Source: Parapedobacter indicus
GTDB lineage: Bacteria > Bacteroidota > Bacteroidia > Sphingobacteriales > Sphingobacteriaceae
Direction: 5' to 3'
Assembly (NCBI RefSeq): GCF_900113765.1
Contig: NZ_FOQO01000003.1
Span: 186,001-250,000, forward strand
Length of the DNA: 64,000 bases
Shown here: positions 1-9,705 of the stretch, piece by piece
Layout: the number at the start of each line of letters is the position of its first letter
Position numbering within the stretch: the stretch's first letter is position 1
Notes under the pieces: model-generated
What the model saw: the letters and a program-made list of their open reading frames with translations, nothing else
What the model was told of the DNA's origin: nothing
The model's database searches: none
Program-made: the position numbers and the translations under genes

Positions 1-1131
1 AAAGGCTTGTTGCAACACTTCCTGTGCACGAACCACGTCGTTATCCGCCTGTGCTTCGGTTAATGCCTCCCGGTCTATCAACAGCGCTTGTGCATACGCA
101 ATCAAGATGGCCTCAACCGATTGCAGCAGATCTTCGAGCGGATCTTTGACGTTATGGGAGGCATCAATCATCCACCCCAGATCCTTCGTATGATCCATGC
201 CCCGGTTGTCCATCCCTTCCACCAATTCACTGAAGATCAAAAACAATTGGTAAGGCTTAATACTACCGGTGGTCAGATCGTCGTCACCGTATTTTGAATC
301 ATTAAAATGGAATCCACCGAGTTTCCCTTCCATCAACAGGAGGGATACAATCTGCTCGATATTGGCATTGGGCAGGTGGTGGCCAAGATCGACCAATGTA
401 TATGCCTTGTTACCCAACTTGCTGGCATATAGCAGCGACTGTCCCCAGTCGCCCACTGTAGTGGAATAAAAGTTGGGTTCGTAGGCTTTGTACTCCACAA
501 ATATTTTCCAATCTTCCGGAAGGGCTTCATACACCTCTTGGAGGCTTTCCAACGTATTTCCGAAAGCCTTGCGAAAATTCAGCTGCCCCGGAAAACACGA
601 TCCGTCGGACAACCAAACGGTCAATGACTTGGATCCCAATTCAATACCATGTTTAATCACGTCGATGTTGTGCTCAACAGCCTGTTTACGAACCGCTTTA
701 TCTACGTGCTGCATGGAGCCGAACTTATAGCTAAGCGCCTGGCCTGGTTGGTCCTGAAACGTATTGGAGTTCATCGCATCGAACTTCAGGCCATGTTGAT
801 TGGCCAGTTCGCGTATCGCGGCGTAATCCTCAGGGATATCCCACGGAATATGTAGGGATATGGCACCGCTTGACCGGTTGAGTGCGTGCAACAAACCGAT
901 GTCTGCTATTTTTTCTTCCAAATTGCGCGGCTCCCCCCCTCCAGAAAAACGGCCGAAACGTGTGCCGCCGGTACCCAATGCCCAACTGGGGATGGCTACT
1001 TGAAAATCGACTAACCGCTGTACAATCGATTCCACGTTTGGCAATTCTTCCGCCACTTGGTTGAATCTACGATTTTGAACCGTTTCGAGTTGTTGATTAT
1101 GTTTCGCTATTTGATTTTTATCGATATTCAT
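1..1131 (-). CDS. rhaI: L-rhamnose isomerase, TIM-barrel type (partial, runs off left edge)
   Basis: Interconverts L-rhamnose and L-rhamnulose, the first intracellular step of rhamnose breakdown. The reading frame starts at the ATG at 1131-1129 and stays open to base 1, giving 377 residues; the C-terminal end lies outside the window. Visible metal-site residues match the Pseudomonas stutzeri-type enzyme: E213 in FVEYKAYEPN, D248 and H251 in LVDLGHHLPNA, H275 and D283 in GGFHFNDSKYGDDD, and D323. It is the last visible gene of a minus-strand operon behind the fused aldolase/dehydrogenase and RhaT. A rhamnulokinase is needed for the pathway and is not in this window; it may lie just beyond the edge. 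The product call is secure; that the substrate is rhamnose rests on family and neighbours. Confidence 0.92.
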   Translation of the reverse strand, partial: MNIDKNQIAKHNQQLETVQNRRFNQVAEELPNVESIVQRLVDFQVAIPSWALGTGGTRFGRFSGGGEPRNLEEKIADIGLLHALNRSSGAISLHIPWDIPEDYAAIRELANQHGLKFDAMNSNTFQDQPGQALSYKFGSMQHVDKAVRKQAVEHNIDVIKHGIELGSKSLTVWLSDGSCFPGQLNFRKAFGNTLESLQEVYEALPEDWKIFVEYKAYEPNFYSTTVGDWGQSLLYASKLGNKAYTLVDLGHHLPNANIEQIVSLLLMEGKLGGFHFNDSKYGDDDLTTGSIKPYQLFLIFSELVEGMDNRGMDHTKDLGWMIDASHNVKDPLEDLLQSVEAILIAYAQALLIDREALTEAQADNDVVRAQEVLQQAF

Positions 1132-1172
1132 CTGTTTGTTTTTTGCTTCCAGTTGTCAGATGAAGCCTTTGA

Positions 1173-1220
1173 TGATCAAAATAATCATTGCCCTGTGGGC
1201 TTATTGATTATTTTTGATCA
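1173..1220. other. Long hairpin between the aldolase gene and rhaI
   Basis: Arms at 1173-1187 and 1205-1220 are complementary over 15 pairs with one extra T in the right arm. An inner GCCC-tgt-GGGC stem (1190-1193 and 1197-1200) closes the loop. It sits 41 bases upstream of the rhaI start within the minus-strand operon. It could be an mRNA processing or stability element, or an operator, since each arm contains TGATCA. There is no U-tract that would make it a plain terminator. Confidence 0.5.
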
Positions 1221-1323
1221 TGTCGGGTTCATTGGGGACTACTTAAGTCAAAGATAAAATAGAATTGCCAATTAAACGCCTTACAGACCGATTTAATTGA
1301 CAATTCTGCTAATAAAGGATAAC

Positions 1324-3450
1324 TTACCGCACGAATGCCATGGCAACGCCTCCATCCACATTCAACACATTGCCGGTAGACTTCTTCATCAGTCCACCTA
1401 CCAGGGCAAAGCATGCATTGGCAATGTCATCCGGCAAAATGATTTCACCGAGCAGCGTACGCTTGGCGTAGTATGCGGGCAATTCTTCCACAGTAATCCC
1501 ATAGGCTTTGGCGCGTCCTTCAGCCCAGCCACCTGCCCAGATATTGCTGTCGCTGATGACTGCATCGGGATTCACCACATTTACGCGGATCTTATCGGCG
1601 CCCAATTCGGCCGCATTCAACCGGCTTAAATGCAGTTGGGCAGCCTTGGCCGAGCCATAGCCGGCATTATTGGGACCACTGACCAGTGCATTTTTGCTGA
1701 CGATATTGACGATATCGCCGCCAATGGCTTGTTTTTTCAATACCTGTACGGCCGCTTGGGTGACCAAAAACTGTCCCTTTACCAATACGTCATAGAGCAG
1801 ATCCCAGTCTTTCTGGGTGTGGTCTTCGATGGTCTTGGAAATCGATAGTCCCGCATTGTTGACCACGATATCGATCCCACCGAAGGCTAGCGAGGCAGTA
1901 TCAAATGCCTGTTGAATCTGATCTGCATTCGTTACATCCAGCTGTGCGGTGGCATACGCATCTTTTCCAAAGGCAGTTTTAAACTCTTCGGCAGCCCCGT
2001 CTAATCGTTCCGCATTAAGGTCATTGAGGATGACAACCGCACCTTCCTGTACAAATTTTTTAGCGATTGCTTTTCCGATACCGCCCGCACTGCCTGTAAC
2101 CAACGCAATTTTGCCCGACAAAGGTTTGGGTTTCGGCATGCGCTGTAATTTAGCTTCCTCCAAGAGCCAGTATTCGATGTTAAATGCCTCCTGCCGGGGC
2201 AGCGACGTATATTCCGAGATTGCCTCGGCGCCTTTCATGACATTGATTGCGTTGATATAAAATTCGGCTGCTACACGCGCCGTCTGCTTATCCTTAGAGA
2301 AGGAGAACATACCGATACCCGGATAGAGAATGATGACCGGATTCGGATCGCGCATCGCCGGGCTATTGGGATGTTTGCAAGTTTCGTAATATTCCTTGTA
2401 CATCGCACGGTACGCTTCAAAGGCCGGAGCTAATGCGTTTTTCAGTGCTTCTGCGTCAGACAAGTCTGCATCCGGTGCCAGATCCAATACCAGCGGACTG
2501 ATTTTGGTGCGCAAAAAGTGGTCGGGGCAACTTGTACCCAATGGTGCTAAGCGGTCGAGGTCGTTGGAGTTGGTAAATTCAAGCACGCGGGCATCATCCG
2601 TGAAATGCCCCACCATGTGTCGCTCGGAAGAACAGAATCCGCGGAGCACCGGAGCCAGGGCCGCGGCTTGCTTTTTACGCAATTCGGCGGGCACATCTGC
2701 TAGCTTGGCTCCCCCAAATACCGGACGTTTCTTTCCGTAGTTGGCTTCCAGGTATTCGGCGCATTGCTCAATGACAGTCAGTGTATTCACATAGCTTTCG
2801 TAGGCCGTGTCTCCCCAGGTGAAAAGTCCGTGTGAGCCCAGCATAATCCCTTTTATTCCGGGGTTGTCGTTAAGGCACTCGCGCAACTTCAGTCCCAAGT
2901 CAAATCCCGGCCGTTGCCATTCCACCCAACCGATCTCTCCATTAAACAGCTCCTGTGTAATCCGCTTCCCGTCTTTTGCCGCTGCAATGGCGATGGCCGC
3001 ATCCGGGTGTAAATGGTCGATATGTTTAAAGGGAAGGAACCCATGCAGGGGGGTATCAATGGACGGAGCCTTTGACGCCAAGTCGTAAATGCAATGGTTA
3101 AACAGCTCAACCATTTCATCCTCATGTTCAATGCCGCGATATACGTTCTCCAGGCTCCGCAACCGGTCTACATAGAGCGCCGCCAGTCCACTGCGTGTCA
3201 ATGTGCCGATATCCCCTCCTGAACCTTTAATCCACATAACTTCCGTGTCAAGCCCCGTAAGTGGGTCTTTGGCGATCGCCTTGCATGAGGTGTTGCCTCC
3301 GCCGTAATTGGTAAGACGCAAATCAGCTCCCAGCAGATTGGATCGGTAAAGCAATAGGGCTACTTCATCTCCCGCTAATTCGGCTGCTTTCGCATGGTCC
3401 CATAAATAACTGACATGCTTAAACGATTCTTTTCCAATGATCTCAGACAT
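1324..3450 (-). CDS. Bifunctional rhamnulose-1-phosphate aldolase / short-chain dehydrogenase
   Basis: A 708-residue cytoplasmic fusion. The N-terminal class II aldolase domain (about residues 20-430) should split L-rhamnulose-1-phosphate into dihydroxyacetone phosphate and L-lactaldehyde; candidate metal ligands are H146 and H148 (HLHPDA) and H207 (GSHG). The C-terminal short-chain dehydrogenase domain (about 444-708) has the nucleotide motif TGSAGGIG at 452-459, NNAG at 531-534, S585 and the Y598-x3-K602 pair, and probably oxidises L-lactaldehyde. The length matches the known RhaD-dehydrogenase fusion family of Bacteroidota and Bacillus. It lies between rhaT and rhaI on the same strand. The fusion assignment is firm; the dehydrogenase substrate is inferred from the pathway. 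Confidence 0.93.
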   Translation of the reverse strand: MSEIIGKESFKHVSYLWDHAKAAELAGDEVALLLYRSNLLGADLRLTNYGGGNTSCKAIAKDPLTGLDTEVMWIKGSGGDIGTLTRSGLAALYVDRLRSLENVYRGIEHEDEMVELFNHCIYDLASKAPSIDTPLHGFLPFKHIDHLHPDAAIAIAAAKDGKRITQELFNGEIGWVEWQRPGFDLGLKLRECLNDNPGIKGIMLGSHGLFTWGDTAYESYVNTLTVIEQCAEYLEANYGKKRPVFGGAKLADVPAELRKKQAAALAPVLRGFCSSERHMVGHFTDDARVLEFTNSNDLDRLAPLGTSCPDHFLRTKISPLVLDLAPDADLSDAEALKNALAPAFEAYRAMYKEYYETCKHPNSPAMRDPNPVIILYPGIGMFSFSKDKQTARVAAEFYINAINVMKGAEAISEYTSLPRQEAFNIEYWLLEEAKLQRMPKPKPLSGKIALVTGSAGGIGKAIAKKFVQEGAVVILNDLNAERLDGAAEEFKTAFGKDAYATAQLDVTNADQIQQAFDTASLAFGGIDIVVNNAGLSISKTIEDHTQKDWDLLYDVLVKGQFLVTQAAVQVLKKQAIGGDIVNIVSKNALVSGPNNAGYGSAKAAQLHLSRLNAAELGADKIRVNVVNPDAVISDSNIWAGGWAEGRAKAYGITVEELPAYYAKRTLLGEIILPDDIANACFALVGGLMKKSTGNVLNVDGGVAMAFVR

Positions 3451-3501
3451 CTTTTTATTGTTTTTTTTGTTAATTCGTTTTTGTTATTTGACTTTCAGCG
3501 A

Positions 3502-4596
3502 TCAGCTTTCTAATGTTCTAGCAAAACCCACAAGCAGGATGGAAAGAATAATAACTGCGATCCCGCTGATGATGGTAACATATGTTTTCTTGCTGACGCC
3601 TTTCCACTCCTTCAGGATTACTCCCCAGGCGTTGGCGATTAGGATAATGAAGGCCATGTGCAATATCCAGGAACTGGCTCCGTTGCCCAACCGGCTTTCT
3701 CCCATTCCGTAAAAGAAAAACTGTAAGTACCAGGTGGTACCCGCCAATGCGCAAAAGAAAATATTCCGTGCGATGGGCGCTTTGGAATTCACATAATCAC
3801 CAAATGTTCGGTTGCGGGCGTTAAGAAACATACACCACACGAAATTGGTGGTCAGTCCGCCCCAAAGCACGACCACATAGGTCACGTTGTTCTGGAACAA
3901 AAACTCCCCCTGCCCCGGATTGGCTGCCTTCCAGAGGTCATTGGCCACATTAGCCATCGGCTTGCCGGCCTCTAATCCAAAATTAAAGCAGGCACTCAGA
4001 ATACCGGAAATAATACCTACCAATAGACCGATTCCAAACTTAAAATCTTTATTTCCGCTGGCATCGGCAGCCACTCCGACAAGTTCACGTTCTTTCAATA
4101 CGCCCGCCCGGCCACATAAGTAAATACCGACGATACAGACCAGCAGCCCCAACAGTATGGTTCGTCCCGAAGCGGTTGTGAAAAATAGGTCAATGGTTTC
4201 TTTTCCCTCAGTTCCGTTAAAGAAATAAAATATAGAAGGTACCAGCGACCCGAAAATCATGGTTAACCCAAGGATGATACTACTCCCCAACGAAACGCCC
4301 AAGTATCGCACCCCCAAACCGTAAGTGAGTCCGCCCACTCCCCATAACAAACCGAATAAATACGAATAGCCGAGGGTGCTGCTAGCTGCTTGCCGGATAA
4401 TATCGGCAAAACCAGGAATGGTTAAGTAAGCAGCAAGCGGCGGTACAATGAGCCAAGAAAACAGCCCCCCCACAATCCAAAATGTTTCCCAAGCCCAGCT
4501 TTTGACCTGTTTATAAGGAACATAGAAACTTCCCGAGGCGAAGCCTCCAATGAAATGGTAAATTACTCCTGCTAGCACCTGCATACAATACGGCAA
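3502..4596 (-). CDS. rhaT: L-rhamnose/proton symporter RhaT
   Basis: An inner-membrane transporter of 364 residues that brings L-rhamnose in with a proton. The sequence is almost wholly hydrophobic, with about ten membrane segments, and opens with the family pattern of a GGFASGSFYVPYKQVKSWAWET stretch followed by the first helices. Alignment with the E. coli protein from memory suggests the second Met (residue 5, base 4584) could be the true start; the longer form is given. It is the first gene of the minus-strand rhamnose operon, 51 bases before the aldolase fusion, and is divergent from the gene at 4777. Confidence 0.92.
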   Translation of the reverse strand: MPYCMQVLAGVIYHFIGGFASGSFYVPYKQVKSWAWETFWIVGGLFSWLIVPPLAAYLTIPGFADIIRQAASSTLGYSYLFGLLWGVGGLTYGLGVRYLGVSLGSSIILGLTMIFGSLVPSIFYFFNGTEGKETIDLFFTTASGRTILLGLLVCIVGIYLCGRAGVLKERELVGVAADASGNKDFKFGIGLLVGIISGILSACFNFGLEAGKPMANVANDLWKAANPGQGEFLFQNNVTYVVVLWGGLTTNFVWCMFLNARNRTFGDYVNSKAPIARNIFFCALAGTTWYLQFFFYGMGESRLGNGASSWILHMAFIILIANAWGVILKEWKGVSKKTYVTIISGIAVIILSILLVGFARTLES

Positions 4597-4776
4597 TTGG
4601 TTATTTAAAACGCCGCAAGATAGAAAAGAAGAAAAAACGAACTGTTATGTGCTGTCATGTTGTTAGTTTACCCACCTACTTTTCTCAATTTTCTTATCTT
4701 GAATTTCCTTTTAAACAATAAATCCCGTAATATCGTGTTTTTAATTTAAAAACTTAATTTGAAACAACGATCGAAC
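4597..4776. other. Divergent intergenic region of rhaT and the 4777 gene
   Basis: About 180 bases of AT-rich sequence that must hold promoters for both directions. I found no clean TAnnTTTG element on either strand. No regulator gene for the rhamnose operon is present in the window. Confidence 0.4.
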
Positions 4777-5385
4777 ATGAGAAACTTTGCATTCCCGGCC
4801 TTGCTGGTTGCGTTAATTTCATTGGGAACTGTTTTCGGACAAACGACATCACGACGGGAGCCCCCAAAAGGATCCCTTACGAGCGGCACGATTGACAGCC
4901 AATTCATTTATCTCTATGCAATTTCACGGACCCAGGACGGTATTGAACATGTTCGCCAGGCGAATCTTGAACGGATTCGGAAAAACGTAGCAGATTCCAT
5001 TAAGGCATTGACGAAGGAAATCTCTGATTTAAAATCCAAAGATGGTAGTCAGCAAGCGGCGGTAGAAGCGATGACAGATTCCCTTTCCCAAGCCAGAAAT
5101 GAGCTGCAAATCGCGCAAAGGGAAAAAGACAGTTTTTCATTTATTGGCATTTCCCTGCAAAAAAGCACCTACAGCTTAACCATGTGGGGCTTTGTCCTGC
5201 TATTAGCCGCGGCATTGATTTTTTACATTTATCGATACAATCAAAGCCATGTAGTAACCAATGACACCAAAAAAGCGATTGACGAACTTCAGGAGGAATT
5301 TGACCAGCACCGGAAAAAAGCCATGGAAAAGGAACAGAAGCTCAAACGACAATTACAGGATGAGTTGAACAAACGACTGGGATAA
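4777..5385 (+). CDS. Secreted/membrane coiled-coil protein of unknown function
   Basis: I do not recognise this protein. The ATG at 4777 is preferred over an upstream in-frame TTG at 4759 because it starts a normal signal peptide (about 22 residues ending FGQ). After it come a basic stretch and a heptad-rich region (about residues 50-115) that looks like a coiled coil. A single membrane segment follows (MWGFVLLLAAALIFYIY, about 130-147), then a second charged, Lys/Glu/Gln-rich helix to the C-terminus. This suggests an envelope protein with coiled coils on both sides of the inner membrane. It is followed 30 bases later by a double thioredoxin-fold gene on the same strand. Confidence 0.75.
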   Translation: MRNFAFPALLVALISLGTVFGQTTSRREPPKGSLTSGTIDSQFIYLYAISRTQDGIEHVRQANLERIRKNVADSIKALTKEISDLKSKDGSQQAAVEAMTDSLSQARNELQIAQREKDSFSFIGISLQKSTYSLTMWGFVLLLAAALIFYIYRYNQSHVVTNDTKKAIDELQEEFDQHRKKAMEKEQKLKRQLQDELNKRLG

Positions 5386-5415
5386 AGTGGTTTGTATTGG
5401 TATAAATCGATTGTG

Positions 5416-6537
5416 ATGATGAAGTCCTTCAAAAAGAATATCCTTTTGCTGATCTTATTTGGGGCACTGATCAACCGGGTTTACGCAGAAAATCCAAAAA
5501 CGCTTCCTATCGGTTCGTCCGCTCCTGATTTCAGTTTAAAAGGCGTGGACGACAAAACCTATACCCTGGAAAATTTCAAGGATGCAAACGTACTGGTTAT
5601 TATTTTTACTTGCAATCATTGCCCAACTGCCCAAGCATATGAAGACCGCATCATCGAATTCACCCAAGTTTACGGCGCGAAGGGCGTTCAGGTAGTGGCC
5701 ATTAGCCCCAATTCGGATGCCGCAATTCGACTGGATGAATTGGGCTATACGGACCTGAGTGATAGCTTTGAAGAGATGAAAATCCGCTATAAGGACAAAG
5801 GTTATAATTTCCCTTATCTTTATGATGGCGAAAACCAAGCTGTTTCAGCGCAATACGGTCCTGTTACGACACCGCACACCTTCGTTTTTGATAGGGAGCG
5901 GATATTGCGTTATGTGGGCCGTATTGATGACGACGAACACATCGGAAGAGCGAAAACATCCGACTTAAAAAATGCCGTGGATGAGTTACTGGCCGGAAAA
6001 GCGGTAACAACTCCCACCACGCGTACCTTCGGATGTTCGGTAAAATGGAAATCCAAAACCGATTGGAAAAACCACGAGGTGGAAGAATGGGCTAAGGAAC
6101 CCGTAGCGCTTGAAGAAGCAAACCTGGACACCTTAAAATCGATGTTAGCCAATCCTTCGGGGAAATACCGTCTGGTCAACTTTTGGGCTACGTGGTGCGG
6201 CCCCTGTGTAGCCGAGTTTTCCGCACTCGTGGAAACCAATAAAATGTACCGAAACCGGGAGTTCGATTTCGTGACGGTCTCTCTGGATGCAAAGCAGTCA
6301 GCAGACAACGTGCAAACCTTTCTTCGGAAAAAATATGCCAGCAATCGGAACTTGCTTTTCGGCGATGCGCATAAATACGACCTCATGGAGGCCGTGGACG
6401 AAGAATGGCAGGGCGCATTGCCATATACCATCCTAATTGCTCCGGGAGGAGAAATTGTCTACAGGCAAATGGGCATTATTGACCCTTTAGCGCTTCGCAA
6501 AGCCATTGTTAAACACATTGGCCGTTACTATCCATAA
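5416..6537 (+). CDS. Exported protein with two thioredoxin folds (AhpC/TSA-like plus TlpA-like)
   Basis: About 373 residues from the ATG at 5416 (a second ATG follows at 5419). An N-terminal signal peptide ends near VYAEN. The first domain (about 30-195) is peroxiredoxin/redoxin-like with the two-cysteine motif TCNHC at 65-69. The second (about 230-373) is TlpA/ResA-like with the classic WCGPC at 260-264 inside NFWATWCGPCVAEF. Each domain alone would be a periplasmic thiol-disulfide oxidoreductase; the tandem arrangement suggests electrons pass between the two dithiol sites or that one protein serves two partners. C207 in the linker is a further cysteine. It sits upstream of atpD, which has its own promoter. 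Confidence 0.85.
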   Translation: MMKSFKKNILLLILFGALINRVYAENPKTLPIGSSAPDFSLKGVDDKTYTLENFKDANVLVIIFTCNHCPTAQAYEDRIIEFTQVYGAKGVQVVAISPNSDAAIRLDELGYTDLSDSFEEMKIRYKDKGYNFPYLYDGENQAVSAQYGPVTTPHTFVFDRERILRYVGRIDDDEHIGRAKTSDLKNAVDELLAGKAVTTPTTRTFGCSVKWKSKTDWKNHEVEEWAKEPVALEEANLDTLKSMLANPSGKYRLVNFWATWCGPCVAEFSALVETNKMYRNREFDFVTVSLDAKQSADNVQTFLRKKYASNRNLLFGDAHKYDLMEAVDEEWQGALPYTILIAPGGEIVYRQMGIIDPLALRKAIVKHIGRYYP

Positions 6538-6564
6538 TCTGCCGTACATTTCTTTACATTTAAA

Positions 6565-6595
6565 TTTGCTTTTAATTCTTTAAAGCGTATTTTTG
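6565..6595 (+). promoter_or_regulatory. Promoter of atpD
   Basis: TTTG at 6565-6568, a 19-base spacer, then TATTTTTG at 6588-6595. This matches the Bacteroidota housekeeping consensus (TTTG, 19-21 bases, TAnnTTTG) exactly. The start codon of atpD is 68 bases further on. Confidence 0.85.
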
Positions 6596-6609
6596 CAGTC
6601 CAAAATTAA

Positions 6610-8166
<1,557 letters not shown>

Positions 8167-8167
8167 C

Positions 8168-8419
8168 ATGAGATTAAGTATCATTACTCCAGACAAGCCC
8201 GTTTATGACGGTGAGGTTACATCGGTCACCGTACCCGGTTCTGCAGGATCTTTTGAAGTACTGAAAGACCACGCTCCGATTGTTTCTACATTGGAGGACG
8301 GGAAAGTAATTATCCGGACTACTGGTAAAAGCGAGGAAATTATCCGAATTATCGGAGGTGTCGTAGAAGTAGTCCACAACGAAATCACCGTGCTGGCCGA
8401 AGGGATTATTGAAAACTAA
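8168..8419 (+). CDS. atpC: F1Fo ATP synthase subunit epsilon (short form)
   Basis: An 83-residue subunit beginning MRLSIITPDKPVYDGEV, one base after the atpD stop codon, so the two are translationally close. It contains only the N-terminal beta-sandwich domain that binds the c-ring and gamma. The C-terminal helical hairpin, which in longer epsilon subunits inhibits ATP hydrolysis, is absent. Short epsilon subunits are usual in Bacteroidota. The ATG at 8168 was chosen over an earlier in-frame ATG inside atpD because it matches the family start. Confidence 0.95.
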   Translation: MRLSIITPDKPVYDGEVTSVTVPGSAGSFEVLKDHAPIVSTLEDGKVIIRTTGKSEEIIRIIGGVVEVVHNEITVLAEGIIEN

Positions 8420-8440
8420 AAAGTAAAAAATAAAAGTAAA

Positions 8441-8480
8441 AAAAGCCTCCCGGCGTTGTTTGCCGGGAGGCTTTTCTTTT
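8441..8480 (+). terminator. Intrinsic terminator of atpDC
   Basis: Perfect 14-base arms (8441-8454 and 8462-8475), GC-rich in the core (GCCTCCCGGC), close a 7-base loop and are followed by a T-rich tail. Confidence 0.93.
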
Positions 8481-8556
8481 ACAACTTTTTTCACAACCTT
8501 TACCATTTTACGCAGAATTTGGCATGCTCCTATCCCTATATCCAAAAATGAACTGA

Positions 8557-8578
8557 ATACCAAAATTGGTTTTGGTAT
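8557..8578. repeat. Inverted repeat, possible operator
   Basis: Arms ATACCAAAA and TTTTGGTAT are perfectly complementary around a TTGG centre. Confidence 0.5.
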
Positions 8579-8591
8579 AATGCCATCAAAC

Positions 8592-8611
8592 AAACATTTG
8601 TTAAAATGTTT
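8592..8611. repeat. Second inverted repeat, possible operator
   Basis: Arms AAACATTT and AAATGTTT are perfectly complementary around a GTTA centre, 13 bases after the first inverted repeat. Confidence 0.45.
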
Positions 8612-8782
8612 AAAATACAGAATTTTTATTCGATATATAAAACATATTGAAATTTTATTCTTATTTGAAAAAACAGCTTTTACCTATTGCCAATACTAAA
8701 TAAACATCCTACCTTAATAAAATCGAAAAGAGATAATAACCTATGACAACTTTGGGAGGGAAATTCAACTGTTTCATTGGTT

Positions 8783-8790
8783 TAAATTTG
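8783..8790 (+). promoter_or_regulatory. Candidate -7 element for ilvE
   Basis: TAAATTTG fits TAnnTTTG and lies 22 bases before the start codon. The partner TTG is not at the standard distance, so this is tentative. Confidence 0.45.
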
Positions 8791-8812
8791 CTGAATTTAT
8801 AGGTTAGCGGAT

Positions 8813-9703
8813 ATGAAATATTTCAGTAAAAATACATGGGTATATTTCAACGGTACGTTTGTCAAAGCAGACCACACCGAGGTTGACTTATTTGGACAAT
8901 CGCTACACTATGGTTATTCGGCCATCGAGGGTATCCGTGCGTACAATACCCACAACGGCACCCGGCTGTTCCGGGCAGAACAACATTATGACCGCCTTCG
9001 TCGTTCATGCGAACTCGTAGGCATTTCCTTTCCGTGGAAAACAGATCTATTGGTTGAACGTACGTACGAACTGCTCGATAAAAATAATTTACGAAGCGCT
9101 TACATCAGGCCGTTGGTTACCGCCGGCCAAAACATGTACTTAACACCTGCAAAAGATTCCGATATCGTCATCACTGCCTGGGAATGGGGACCCTTTTTAG
9201 GCACCGATCTCATCCGCGTATCCCTATCGCCTTACCAGCGGCCGAATCCCGACTCCCTACCTCCGGAAGCAAAGATTTCCGGCCAATATGTGGCGTCGAT
9301 TGTGGCAACCAACGAGGCAACCCAGCGGGGATTTGACGAGGCAATCCTGTTGGATCGTGACGGATACGTCGCACAGGCATCCAGCAACAATCTGTTTATC
9401 GAAAAAGATACGGTGCTGTATACCCCCGCAACGGGTTCTATTTTCCCGGGGATCACCCGGCAAACCGTCCTTGAGATCGCCAACGTACTGAACATCGATG
9501 TGATAGAAAAAAAACTAAGTCCCGACGACCTGCGCGGAGCCGACAGCGCCTTCCTCACCGGAACGGCTACCGGAATTGTCGGCATTGCGGCTGTCGATGA
9601 TGCCGTTTTCCCAGAAGAATGGAGCGACACATTGGGCGCAACCATACAACGGGCCTATAAAAACCTGACATTGGAAAAAGAGAATTATGAAGTAATCATC
9701 TAA
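8813..9703 (+). CDS. ilvE: Branched-chain amino acid aminotransferase
   Basis: Transfers the amino group between glutamate and the 2-oxo acids of valine, leucine and isoleucine; a cytoplasmic PLP enzyme of fold type IV. It is 296 residues long, within the family range. The likely PLP lysine is K154 in AKISGQY, and the phosphate-binding [10 protein letters not shown] stretch lies near the C-terminus. First gene of the ilv-leu operon; ilvD starts two bases after its stop codon. Placing the last pathway enzyme first in the operon is common in Bacteroidota. Confidence 0.94.
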   Translation: MKYFSKNTWVYFNGTFVKADHTEVDLFGQSLHYGYSAIEGIRAYNTHNGTRLFRAEQHYDRLRRSCELVGISFPWKTDLLVERTYELLDKNNLRSAYIRPLVTAGQNMYLTPAKDSDIVITAWEWGPFLGTDLIRVSLSPYQRPNPDSLPPEAKISGQYVASIVATNEATQRGFDEAILLDRDGYVAQASSNNLFIEKDTVLYTPATGSIFPGITRQTVLEIANVLNIDVIEKKLSPDDLRGADSAFLTGTATGIVGIAAVDDAVFPEEWSDTLGATIQRAYKNLTLEKENYEVII

Positions 9704-9705
9704 TC

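Larger units (their letters stand above)
8481..8812. promoter_or_regulatory. AT-rich control region upstream of the ilv-leu operon
   Basis: No convincing gene. It contains two inverted repeats of the same layout (8557-8578 and 8592-8611, each with a 4-base centre) and a TAAATTTG -7 element at 8783-8790, which would start transcription about 15 bases before ilvE. No TTG lies at the normal distance upstream of that -7. I saw no leader peptide rich in branched-chain residues and no attenuator hairpin. Confidence 0.5.

Noticed and set aside
8460-8699. 79-codon frame downstream of atpC
   Set aside because: It begins inside the atpDC terminator and has AT-driven composition with no start signal.
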